Positions 33,723 to 45,147 of a DNA stretch of 64,000 nucleotides are shown here, piece by piece. Source of the DNA: Populus alba (lineage: Eukaryota > Streptophyta > Magnoliopsida > Malpighiales > Salicaceae); assembly GCF_005239225.2 (NCBI RefSeq), contig NC_133295.1, positions 10,230,001-10,294,000 on the forward strand. Reading direction: 5' to 3'. The notes beneath the pieces are model-generated. The model was not told the DNA's origin. It did not search any database and saw only the letters and a list, made by a program, of their open reading frames with translations. Position 1 is the first letter of the stretch. Every line of letters starts with the position of its first letter. The position numbers and the translations under genes are program-made.

Positions 33723-35799
33723 GTCTTCTAATTTCAATAGGTTGATTGTTTCGCTTCTATACCTTCCAAAAAGAAAAAAAAAGATCTCTAAGAGTCGTTT
33801 TCTAGATTTGAAAAAGAGTATTAGGGTTCTCCCAATAAAAAAATAATGTATTATATCTTAATCTAACTGGGTTTTGCAGTGGTAGAGGAACTAGATCGGA
33901 AAAAAAAAAAAAAAGAATTCTAGTTATAAGATATCTAATAAAACCGTAGCTGGAATTGAGATCTCATTCAAAGAGAAAGATATCAATATTTTGAAAATGA
34001 GCTAACTGAAACCGTCACTCTTGAGATAAAATATAAGTAAAAATATAAATTGGATTCTTTAGAGGGCATCAACAAAATTGAGAGCTTAACGTGCTTTTCC
34101 TATGTTATCTTCAATAATGGAGTGAATATTTTAAGAGCCTATGGTCATCAATTTTGAGCCCTAGAATTATAGGGGTGACCAATTTTTTTTCCAGTCCTAA
34201 ACACCAATATAATAAAACAATTTTTTTTTCCTGAAGAAAAGTTAAAATTTGTTATAAAAAAATATCTATAGCATCTATAGCTTAGTCAAAATTATACTTG
34301 TCTATCAAAATATTAGTCTCTAAATCCTTTACGCGCGCCATGCATCTTCTTATGGTTACCTCCTTAATTGTGCGGCTGAATACACGACCTTTACCACCTT
34401 TACATCACCTCCATCACAACCGCCTCTTGCCAAATCGGAGGGGTAAAGGGGAAGAACATCAATGAGTTTAGCGGATGAGGATTTGCCTCCACTTTTATCC
34501 ACTTTAGAGGTTTAGGGTCACTCCATTCGGTTGGTTCTTGAAGTGGCCTAGCTTTTGGGAGAGAATGTTCCTAGGACTACTGCTATGATGGTACTGAAGG
34601 TTTGGTCAGAGGCTAGCCTATGCTTAACACACTGGATCCCCAATTACTGTAAGCAATTTAATTTGGATTTGTATGTTGCTGGATTTTATACAATTGTTTA
34701 ATTATTTTTGAGGTTTTTTTTGAGAAGTGATTTTATATATCTTATTTGAGATGAGATATGTATCCATCCTTATGCATTGTTTTGGTTTATGATTTTCCTA
34801 CCCTTCCTTGCGTTTTTTCTCTGTCAAAAGTTTGGTATCTTTAAAGATGATTTCTTTATTTGACATTAATCCCAACGATGAGCCACTGCCATTAAAAACC
34901 CGACACAAGGACTGGGGTGATGAGCCAGGAACATTAGCTAGCCGAGTGTAGCATTGCGACATGGTGACATGCTGACTAGAACATTTGTACAATCTAATCG
35001 AGCCATGGCTCCTGCCCAAAGCATTGAGCCATGGTCAAACCCATTGACATCGTTGTGTGGACCATTGAATCTCTTCACTTTAGGTATTGGAAATGCTCAT
35101 GGAATGTGAATGCAGATCTCTAATAGCTATTGAGTTTGGTTAGCCTGATGGAATGAGAAGCTGATGCAAGATCAGGTAAATGAGTGACTAGGCCAGCTTA
35201 GACATCAAAATGGAGTTCAAACCCGGTGACTCTTAAATTTGCTGTGATTTTAGTGTTTGGAATTATGATAGTATTTATAATTTAAAGTGTTTTTTATTTA
35301 GAAATTTATTAAAATTATATTTTCTTATTTTCTAAAAACTATTTTTTAAAAAATAAATTCATAGTTAAAAATATTAAAAATAAACAAATTAATTATTTAT
35401 ATTTTTAAAATTTAGGTAGAGTACTCGTGGTTTTAATTTTAGCAAAGCTATAGTCATGCAAAATATAAAAATTATTTTTCTATGCTAAATCAAGCAATAT
35501 TGTTTTTATATTTATTTTATTAAAAAAAAAAACATGATTTGTTTTAGAAAAACTTGTCCATATATAATTAAAAATCTTTTAATAATTATTTTTTATCCTT
35601 TTTCATCATTTATTTAACACATGCTAAAAAAACTAAAAAAAAAAAAAAGCAACACACACCCTTCCCTTTTCCACTAATCTTACTCACACACCTTACAAAT
35701 CATCAAAATTCAACAATAATTAAAAAGAAAAAAAAAACATTAAACATTAAACATCATTCAATTTTCAAAATATCAAAATAAACCTTGTGAAGGTTGGGA
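33723..35799. other. Unassigned spacer
   Basis: 34330-35230 is less AT-rich and may be eroded transposon sequence, but no frame or terminus is recognisable. 35230-35799 is AT-rich low-complexity sequence. Confidence 0.4.
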
Positions 35800-36720
35800 A
35801 TAGATTGGAGGAAACTCGGGAACAATGCTGGAAGACCCTGAAACAGTGCTAGAAGACCCTGGAACAGTGGCGGTGTCTCTTCCTCTTTCTTCCCGTGCCG
35901 ATGGTGAATCTCAGAGTTACCTAAAGAAAATCAGCATAAGCAGAATCTCATTTTTTTTCTTAACAGGTTTGTTTCTTCCTTCCACCCCCTACGGCTGGCC
36001 TTCTAGTGTTGGTTTGGCTGTGAGTGGTGTTTGCCACGTTTTGTAACAATGAGGGAGACCATGAGGGAGAGATAGAGGGGAGGCTGGTTTGGTTTGCTTG
36101 GACAAAACAACAGAAAAAAAAGGTTTCGATGATGTTAATTTAAGGTTTTGGTGGAGATGGAAGAGCTGGACGGAGAGAAATGGAGAAGCTGTTGTGGATG
36201 GTGGAGACAACTGATGTCGTTGATGGTGGCCACTGACCAACACTTGAGGCGTGCTGGTAAGAATCGCTGGCTGGATTTGGTCATCTGTCTTGATGGAGGG
36301 AGCTGGTGAGAGGGAATGTCACTGAGGTGGCTGTTGCTGGGTTTTGACAATGATGGGTGGCCTTCATTTTTGTTACTGCTGACGGGGTTACTGCCATTGT
36401 GATGCTTGACTATTGCTGCCTCAGCCGGTGCGGGTGCTGGCGGTTATTGATGGACACAGCTCCGCTGATGGTGGTAGGTATGGCCTATGGGTATGGTTGT
36501 CAGTGGTGAAGAAAGATAAAAGGTTTTTGAAAGGTGAAGGATATGGTTTGTGAGAAAGGAAGGCCAACAGTTGGCCTGTTAGGGGGGGGAGAAAAAATCA
36601 ACCTTTTTGGCTTTGTGTGTGTGGTTAGCTAGTACAGTGGCTAGAAGGCGGAAGGTCCAGCGGTTATGCTGGCTGTGTCAGTGGGCTGAGAGATGTGGCC
36701 ATCAGTTTTGGAAGAGGGGA
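35800..36720 (-). other. GC-richer block, possible LTR leader relic on minus strand
   Basis: Read on the minus strand this is C-rich with many cca/cac/agc steps and weak open frames (35989-36243, 36135-36350). It resembles the C-rich leader region inside the long LTRs at 43560 and 31010. At about 35825-35875 a 27-base unit (ctggaagaccctg...acagtg) is repeated. Assignment as LTR sequence is an inference from composition and context only. Confidence 0.3.
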
Positions 36721-37213
36721 GATGAAAAGTAATAATAAAAATCTTGATAACTCCATAAAAAATAATAAATAATTTTGAAATTGGTCTATTTAAAGCTTAA
36801 TGCATTGAAAATAAATTTATGAATATTGAGCTTCTTTCAAATAAAAAATTAAAAATAATAAAAATAAAATAAATACATCAAAATTATATATTTTTTATTA
36901 TTTCTCGCTATTTTTTTAGAAAAAATTATGACAATTGCCTTCTTTTCACAATCTTATTGTATAAAATCTTTTAAGAGGCTTTAAAAAGTAAGTTTGTAAA
37001 GAAAATGTGAAAGTCTTCCCACGTTGAGAGAAAAATCCATTAGGATTTTAATATTAACAAATCAAAAGATAGTTATCATTATCGATATTTTAAAACTCAA
37101 TTATTTTGAAAAATAAAGGGTTTTTTTAATATTCAGAAAAAGATGTTGTTATTAAAAAGACTTGCTTGTCATATGAAAAATATGTAGGATTTTTCAAGAA
37201 TGATCGGTGTATG

Positions 37214-37575
37214 AGTGACCCATCTATGGTTTATGATCAAGTAACTTGTTTGTCGTGTGAAAAATATATAGAGGCTCCCCCAATCGAAAGCTGCGACAGT
37301 TGGGGAGTTTCAAGAAGACCAATGAGCACCCATTGATCGAGTTGGGAAGTTTACCTCTGCCTTCTTCTTTCCAATTGATCAAGTAAAAAAAAAAAAAGTT
37401 GATTACGAGACTTTTTCACAAATAATCTATGTTTTGGTGACCTACTTGTGGTCCGTGATTAGGTAACCTATCTATTGTCTGTGATTGGGTGATCTGCTTA
37501 TGGTTTGTGATTAGGTAACATGCTCATAATCCGTGATCAAGTGACTTACTTGTGGTTTGTGATAAGGCAACACAC
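37214..37575. repeat. 26-bp tandem repeat array
   Basis: Five contiguous 26-base units start at 37437, 37463, 37489, 37515 and 37541, with consensus close to gtgacctact plus tgtggtttgtgattag, followed by a partial unit at 37567. Two more diverged units sit upstream at about 37214-37260, separated by unrelated sequence. Alternating gtga and gtaa starts suggest a 52-bp higher-order unit. Confidence 0.85.
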
Positions 37576-40500
37576 TTTTATGTTGTCATAACACCCTTGA
37601 ATATTCTATATTTATGTTGTTATAAGCAGCCCTATCTGCATTTGTTCACGTTGTTCAAATAGCTCGAAAACACATCAAATTTAGCTGACAAAACCCCAAC
37701 TCATGATCTAATTCCTCTATCAAAACATGTTTGAAAACACACCACTTTTATGCCCTTAACTCGGACTTGTCAACATGCTTTTTTTTTTATCGTTCCCACA
37801 ACCCAGAACTCAATGATATACCTATCCATATTCCATAAAAATATCAGATCTTATTTATTTCAAAGAATCTTCAAAATACACGTAAACAAGTAAGCATAAG
37901 TAATATGTAACATTCACCACCGCATAATAATTCGGCATAAAAAATTCTTTTTTCCAATCATGTTTCCCAGAAAAGTCATATCATCATTCATACACATCAA
38001 GTAACATCTATATCTCAAGGTTATAGGCAATTCTCTTATCACAACAACACCTTCACACATTATTTTTTTTTTGTTGAACCTTTTTTATATATGTTACATT
38101 ATTATATAACTTAGATTGTCAGCATAATTTCACTTCATACAACGACCTTTTCCTTAAAACATGTTTTTTATCATAAAAAGAAAAACCATTCCTTGAATTT
38201 CATTCCTCTTCCAACCTTTACCTAAACTTATTAAATTTAACATTTCAAACCTCGAATAGAAATTAGAACATATCAGTCCCTTTATGTCATTTGAAATTCA
38301 TTCCAATTACATTTAGCCCAAAACACATCCTTAGGCTAAATACATATATTTTCCCTTTCTGCTTTCCAATTAATACATTTCAAGTCAATTCCTTTCTTCC
38401 ATCAAATAGAAGTTTTAGACACAAAGAAAACATTTGCTCCCTTTTAATTTATAACTCAGACTCATTTATTCATGCCTTCCAACAATTCAATGAGAATTTT
38501 TTAATACAAGTTTTTCTAATAATAACAACTTCCATTGTTTTCTTTGCAAAATCTTTGGCCTCCTAGGAATAAAAATCCCTCAGAATTTTCTTCATCTTCT
38601 ATTATGTTTCCAAGTATTTATAACACTACTTAAGTCAATTAACTCAATTTTTATCAAGAATTCAAGCTAGTTCTTGCCCCTTCTTTAAACATAAAGTTTC
38701 AACCAAATGAGGTCTCTAAGAAATTTCTTTATTTTCCAATTCATTTTCATGCATCAAAAACATTATAAAGGCCACATAACATGATTTCAATCAATAATTC
38801 CTTCCCAAACTTTCTAAACCCTAACCCACACATTTCAATATACTAAGATTTTCAATTCTTCAAATTACTCATCATAAGCAAAAGAATAGAAAGAAAGAAC
38901 ACTTACCCAATATTCAAAATAGATTTGAACATGTTTTCATAGCCATTTTCTTTTAAAGCTTCCTTTCTCTCTTTTGAGCTTACATTTTCCATCACTTAAA
39001 TCCATATCTTTTCTTTTGTTTTATCCCCTTGAAACCTCTCTTAACTTGATATTGTTTCTAAAAACTAGCTATATCTCCTCATGATCTTTCAAAACAATGG
39101 ATTTTCTCTCAATTTTTATGACAGTTTCAAGAACAACTATTTTTTCTCCTTCAACTGGCCGGTTATAACAGCATTTATAAGTAGATTAATTTTTTATCTT
39201 TCAGAATTCTACCCCTTTTAATACTTTTAGATAGTTTCCATGTATTTTACTTAATATCACCTTTTTTTATGCAGTCCTTTTACCAAATTCCTTTCTGGTT
39301 ATCCTACTAACTTTTCGAGACCATTTTCTCATTTCAAAATATATTTATTTTTTTTTTCATCATTTATTTATTTTTTGAACTTATTACCATTTCACAGTAA
39401 TGTTACTGATTTTTAACTAAAACTTTTACTAACACTTTTTTGAACAATCCTTCCTTAACTTTTATTCCTTATATACTAATTTCCTAGAGTTGTCTTCTTT
39501 TTCTTAAAACATATTTATTTTGAATTTTCATTATACTTTTCTCCATTGAAACCCATTACCAATTTCGCCAACATTATGAATTTTAAATATAAAAATCATA
39601 ACCCATGTTTTAACTTCAACAACACTTTTAAATTTATCCGTGGATATCATCCTCTCCATTATGCCTTATATCTATTATTATTTCTATCATTTATTCATTT
39701 CTCTTTATCTCAGGGTTCTAATACTCAACATGGTCTTACTATCTTCGGTTTGATGTTTACACCTACAATTTAGCACTAACAACCTTTTTCTTCTTCTTCT
39801 TTACTTTCTTCTCCTTAATTTTTACATCTACCTCTTTAAAATTTAAAAGCAACCCTTCAACTTTTTATTGTTTTAGATTTGACCCTTGTTTTTTTTCATT
39901 TATTTTATTTGGAATAATTTTTTAAAATTTCACCCCCTTTAATTTTTTTTTTTTATCATTCAAATTTAGTCCTCATTCTTTTGATTGCTACTTGTTTTAT
40001 TTGAGGTAATTTTTAAAATTTATTTTTTTTAAAAAAAATTCATTCCCCTTAATTTTGTTTTTTACCTATCAAATTAGATCTTCATTCTTTTTATTATTAT
40101 TATTTTTTTACTTTGAAATTTTTTAAATTGATATTTTTTTTTCTAATTTCATCTTTCAATATTAAATTGATTGAGAATTGAGCTTCTTGATTAGTTTGGG
40201 ACTAAGATTTCATGGGTTACAAGTTTTAAAGATTAATCTAAGTTTAGGAGTTTTACCTGGATTTTCTTTTTTTTTCTTTTTCCCTTTTTAATTTTTTTTT
40301 AAAATTTTATCCTTTGACATTTATTCAATTGGAGATTGGGCTCTGTTATTTTTTATTTATTTATTATATATATTTTTTTCATTAATTTAAAAAATAACCT
40401 TAGTTATCTCAGTTTTTTTATTGTTGTTTTTTGTTGAATTTACTTTGGTAAATGTTTTTTATTTCATGTTGTCTTATTATGGTTTCATGACCTTGCTATA

Positions 40501-40960
40501 TGTTTGACATACTCACTTAGAATAACTCAAATTGTTTTTCTTTTCTTTTTTCTCTTTTTCTTTTTTTTTTATTTGTTTCGCTGGAATCTTACCTTCATCA
40601 CCTTTTTTTGTTTCAATAACCATTGTTTTTTTTTTTTTTTTACAAGTTCCCATGAATTTTTTGTTTAAATAGGTCCATTTACTACCGTTATTTTTTTTTT
40701 ATTATCTAATTAAATTATACCAGGTTTTTTTTTTTTTTTAATGAGTGTAGTCGATGACCTCGGTTGTGTTATTTTACCTTTTTTTAATGTACACTTGCGT
40801 CACCATGACATCATGTAGCCCGGCACCCAAATGTTGTTACTTATCTATTTGCCAAACTTTAAATGAAAGTAAAGACTAAAGACCGTCTTATTTATTAAAG
40901 GGTTGGTTTGGAACTATTTCTTGGAGTGGTGGCTCTTTATGCTTTATTGCTAAGAAAAAG
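37576..40960. other. T-rich retroelement-like interval
   Basis: No gene. Long T-rich tracts, with segments such as tttagtcctcattcttttgattg repeated twice (39965-39985 and 40078-40098 region), are typical of eroded LTR sequence. About 40120-40480 contains two to three units of the 160-170 bp repeat also seen at 27255. Confidence 0.45.
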
Positions 40961-41158
40961 ATGGCAACGGCGCTGGCTACGGTTGTAAATGGCTTGGGTT
41001 TGTTTGTTAGCACACTCTGGGGCCTCCGGGAGCAGCGGTTCTTGGCCATCTTCGAGGCTGTAACCTCTGCTGTCACGTGCATGACCATGTCACTGACGGT
41101 GTGCTTCTTGGCCATTCACAGACACGCTAGAGTTGAAGCAGGTCCTCTTTTCATTTGA
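40961..41158 (+). CDS. Hypothetical small hydrophobic protein
   Basis: A 65-codon frame starts at an ATG in a strong plant context (aaaaagATGGcaac) and has far higher GC than its flanks. The product begins MATALATVVNGLGLFVSTLW and continues AIFEAVTSAVTCMTMSLTVC, two hydrophobic stretches (about residues 5-20 and 28-52) that could be membrane helices, then the basic RHAR. A GT after GTTGAAGCA-G at about 41143 could be a splice donor, so the real C-terminus may lie downstream. The antisense frame 40888-41115 is also open. I do not recognise the family; it may be a real short gene or the remnant of a longer one. Confidence 0.35.
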   Translation: MATALATVVNGLGLFVSTLWGLREQRFLAIFEAVTSAVTCMTMSLTVCFLAIHRHARVEAGPLFI

Positions 41159-42485
41159 GTTTTCCTTCTTGCGTGCTTCTGCAATTTTACTTCCATATAT
41201 GAAAATAAGACGTGTTCATTTCATACCTTGTACTAAATATATTAATTGCTTAGCTAGGAAAATCCAGCATTCTGTAGGGTTCCCTCCCTTCCTTGGATAA
41301 TTGTTTAGTTATCTCTCATTTGTGAGCGTGCACAGATCAAGTGATGGTGTGTGTGTGTGTCTGTGTGTATTTACAGTCATTTACACATTCAATATATATA
41401 TATATATAATGAATTTGCAAGTTCTGAGACAGAATTGAAAGCCCTGCAAGTTGAAAAGATAGAACTGCATAAGAAAAGAGGGAGGGGGCTGTGGGACCAA
41501 ACTCAGCGCAAATGAAGAGTTTCAGACTGATAATAACCTGGCCGTAAATAAGCTTATGATTTGTTGCAAATAAAAGAATAATAAAAGTGTCAATGTTTCT
41601 TCTTTTGCTAATTGCAATCTTCTGGTGGGTTGCAAACAAGATTTCGTTTTCCTTCCTTTTTCTAGCAGCTGGTGCATGTTTTATCTAACAAGAAGGGAAA
41701 GTAGGAGGCTGATGTTATAACAAAACCTCAGAAGGCAACCCATTATTCATCAGCTTGATTGTAAGAAGAGCGGACAATTATTGTACATGAGAGTGAGAGC
41801 TGGCATGTCATTTCCCAACAAAGTCTGTCCTCTGGATTCTGAAAAGATTTGTCCAAACGGATATTTGATCAAGAAATCAACAATGGTGGCCGTCGCAGTC
41901 GATACTTTTATCATCCATCAGATAGGTTATCGTTGGGTGGGTCTCCTTCCTCAAGGCCCTCTGTATGATCATATACCTGACATGATGTGAGCTTCGTCAT
42001 TTTCTTTTCAATTCTATGATAATTACTCCACATGATTACAAATCTCAAGAGAGATTTCAATCGCGGAAATGGGGCTCTGAGCCTTTTAGCACCTCTCCCA
42101 GATTTCGACTTAATATTTGCTTTGGAAAATTGTTGGGGTCGAGTAGTTTCAAGGACCAATTAATGAGCTGCGAAGGCTTGCCTTGCTGTAGTTATTGTCT
42201 TGGTAGAGAGGCACATGTGCAGGTGCCTCCATGCAAGGACAAAACTGTCCAGGACCATGTCTCCTCGACACTGTGCTCCACTGGTAGAGAAATAGCTTTT
42301 TCTTGGTTTTTTAACCAGCGACGGGTAGCTAGATGCACGACAAGACATACCACTTAATTATAAGAGAAATTATTAGAGCATCTCTCTAAACCTAAATGAA
42401 AAGCTAAATATTAATGCAGCTAAGAAAATTCAGCAGTTCCCACCTACTATATTTTTAAAAACAGCCCATGTGAAATACAGTATTT
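41159..42485. other. Unassigned spacer between small ORF and nest
   Basis: A (GT)n stretch lies at 41347-41368 and a TA tract near 41394. 41640-42360 has balanced composition and frames such as 42016-42357 (113 codons), but no recognisable motif. It may hold exons of the small hydrophobic gene or non-coding RNA; nothing can be asserted. Confidence 0.4.
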
Positions 42486-42532
42486 TAGAAAAAGAGAGAA
42501 ATGAGTTAGCCAAGTACAAGAGAGGAAAGGTA

Positions 42533-42790
42533 TGTTGAAATAATGTTTTAAGTTGCAGTTCATTTCATTGTTATTTTTCAGCTTTGAATTATTCTTTCTG
42601 TTTGTTATGCATATTCCTATTTAATAGGACCACTCAGCTTAGCTTGATCTGGTCTTATCTGTTTCCTTTTCTTTAGGAATTGTTGAGCTAGACTTCTGCA
42701 ATTCTGTTATTCCTTGTAAGGCTATTTATAGCCAATTCCAGTTAATGAATAAGATAAGTTTCTTTTGACTTATCTTCTCTGGAATCAACA
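42533..42790 (+). repeat. Copia 5' LTR
   Basis: 258 bp with TG...CA ends. A TATA-like tatttata lies at 42723-42730. It differs from the 3' LTR at two sites (ttttcagc/ttttcaac and ctctgga/ctctgaa). Confidence 0.97.
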
Positions 42791-42792
42791 TT

Positions 42793-42804
42793 TGGTATCA
42801 GAGC
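42793..42804 (+). other. Copia primer binding site (initiator Met tRNA)
   Basis: TGGTATCAGAGC, two bases after the 5' LTR, is the standard complement to the 3' end of plant initiator methionine tRNA, used to prime minus-strand synthesis. Confidence 0.95.
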
Positions 42805-43499
42805 CTGCAATTAAAATTGTGAGAAGCAGCAACTATCTACACAAGAGTTAGAAAGAAACTAAAGGGTTAGAGAGAAACACGAGAGACAGAGAGGAAAATG
42901 TCAATGGAGGGGAATTTTGTGCAGCCTTCAATCCCAAAGTTTGATGGTCATTATGATCACTGGTCTATGCTGATGGAAAACTTTCTTCGTTCAAAAGAGT
43001 ACTGGACGTTGATAGAGAATGGAATACCTGCAGTAGCAGAAGGAGTCATGACAGAAGCTCAGAAGAAAACCATTGATGATCTGCGACTAAAAGATCTGAA
43101 AACAAAGAACTACCTTTTTCAGGCCATTGATCGGTCTCTCTTGGAAACTATTCTCAAGAGAGATGTTGCTACCCAATTTTTGACCCATGTTTTGATATAT
43201 TTTCAAAAAATCCAAAAAATTGAGAAAAAAAAAGAAAATCAAAAAAATATGTTTTTTAATATATTTCCGTCATTTTAGCATTTTCAACGTCGTCTAAAAA
43301 AGAATTTAAATTGTTAAAAGACTTTCGAACGCGTTCGACTTTTCACGCGTCATTTTTAAAATCATTGATTTTCCGCATTTTGAGTCGACGTTGATATTGC
43401 TTGTTTTCAAAAAAATATAAAAAAAAATAAGAAAAATCAAAATTTACAAAAAAGAAAGAAGTTGAGGGACCAAGTTGAAAAACCTAGCAACATTTTGCC

Positions 43500-43507
43500 T
43501 ATAAATA
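43500..43507 (+). promoter_or_regulatory. TATA box in LARD 5' LTR
   Basis: TATAAATA, with the C-rich leader starting about 60 bases downstream. The 3' LTR has the same box at about 50175. Confidence 0.6.
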
Positions 43508-43529
43508 CTAGTTTCCTCAACACTTTCAA

Positions 43530-44311
43530 GTGGGGGGCAATTTTGACAACATAAAAAAAAATACAGAAAACCCTAACCTAAACCCTCTCATGCACAGCCG
43601 CCCCTTCCCGAAAAATCCAAACACAGCCGCCGCCCCTGGTTGGAATTTTTTGTTTCCTACAGCCGCCAGCCACAAACACAAGCCAAACGGCAGCCATCTC
43701 CCCCTTCACCGACTCCCACTCACAGCCGACCCCAACAGCCCCATCACAGGTCTTCTTCCCTCTCAGCCGTCCCCTCAATCCTCCACGTCGTTCCCCCATT
43801 TTCTTCTCTTTTCCAGCCAACAAAACCGGAGCAGCCACCACAGCCGTTTCTCTCCTTCTCTGCCATTCTGGGCACCTCCCCCCCCGACCATTTCGTTTCC
43901 CCTTTCTCCTCTCGGCTGCGGTCTCCCTTTTCTTCTTCTCCATCAGCGACCAAACCAGGTCCTCCCTCCATCCGAAACTTCCCCCTCAGCAGCCTCTTCT
44001 TTGACGGTTCCTTCAACAGCAACGGCGAAGCAGCACCGAGAACCAGCCGTCCACAGATCCACCGGCCACCGACAGCTGCAGACTGGACAAAACCCAAAGA
44101 GCCAGCAGCGCCGTCCACACTCTCTCGGCCTGCCCCCCCAACACAGATCGGCCACAGAGCCGTCCGCCTACACAGATCGGCCACCGGCAGCAGCATACCC
44201 GCCGCCAGAACTGCCCAACATCGGTCACCGAAGCCGGCCAGCAGCCGGATCTGTCACCAGCAGAGGAAAACAAACCGAAAAAAGGAAGGGATAATCAGAT
44301 CTGAAAAGTAA
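43530..44311. other. C-rich LTR leader with long open frames on both strands
   Basis: Frames of 254 and 223 codons (plus) and 121-150 codons (minus) overlap here, and again at 50206-50969 in the 3' LTR (up to 237 plus and 205 minus). The plus frames are Pro/Ser/His/Gln-rich and low-complexity. The frames differ between the two LTRs through small indels, which argues against selection for protein. I regard this as GC-rich leader RNA, not a gene. Confidence 0.6.
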
Positions 44312-45129
44312 AGAAAAATTAAAATCGACTGGATGTGGTGTTTGTTTGGCTTTGCAGGTGACACTATCCTCACTGCCGGCAATGAAGGGAAGAGGGGAGG
44401 AGGTCGTTGCAGACCCCCCTGTTTCCGGTTGGTTTCACGGCGGCGCGTGGACCCACGCGCCGCCACTGTCCCTGCTGTTCCAGAGGTCTTCACAGCACTA
44501 TTCCAGCGACTCAGAGGTTTCCAGCACTGTCCCGGATTGTTTTGGGTCATTTTTTGTAATTTTAGAATTGTTTAATGTAATATTTATTTAGTTTTGAGTT
44601 TTTTGTGATTTTGTATTTTTGTAAATATGGATGTAAAAGAAAAGAAAAGAAAAAGAAAAGAAAAAAAAGAAAACAAAAGAAAAGAAACAAAAATAAAATA
44701 GTGAAAGTGTATGTGTGTGCTTGTATTTTGTTTTATTTATTTGTACATATTTTTTAATGATAAAATTGCAAATATATTAAAGAAGAATTTAATATTTTGA
44801 TCGGATCACGGTTAAGAATTATTAACTTATACGTTAGTGATATTTCTAATTTTCCGATGAAAAGACAATTATTAAAACTTCTTTAACACATCAAATTCGC
44901 GAAGCAGATTACCTTAGGTAGGGTGCGTTAGGGGTGCTAATACCTTCCCTAACCACAACCAGTCCCGTACCCGTGAATCTCTGACGAGACCAGTACATCC
45001 GGTTTTCTAGTAGCCTGCAATCAATTACTAGGTGGCGACTCCAACGAACCAAATTGAAGCAAACAACAACATACGAGAAAAATCGCCAGCCCGATGCCAC
45101 GCGTTGATTTTTTTTGGGGTGCGACAGAA

Positions 45130-45147
45130 TGGCGACTCCACTGGGGA
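45130..45147 (+). other. LARD primer binding site
   Basis: TGGCGACTCCACTGGGGA, three bases after the 5' LTR. From memory this form fits the tRNA-Arg-type sites of Ogre/Tat elements; exact tRNA matching was not tested. Confidence 0.7.

Larger units (their letters stand above)
43164..45126 (+). repeat. LARD 5' LTR
   Basis: About 340 bp of AT-rich U3, a TATA box, about 750 bp of C-rich transcribed leader, then an AT-rich part with an aaaagaaaag tract and the conserved 3' block ending aggtggcgactcc...ggtgcgaca. About 15 small differences from the 3' LTR are visible. Confidence 0.95.

Noticed and set aside
43530..44294. 254-codon Pro/Ser-rich frame as a protein-coding gene
   Set aside because: Low complexity, overlapping open frames on both strands, and different frame lengths in the two LTRs through indels. 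Better explained as GC-rich LTR leader.
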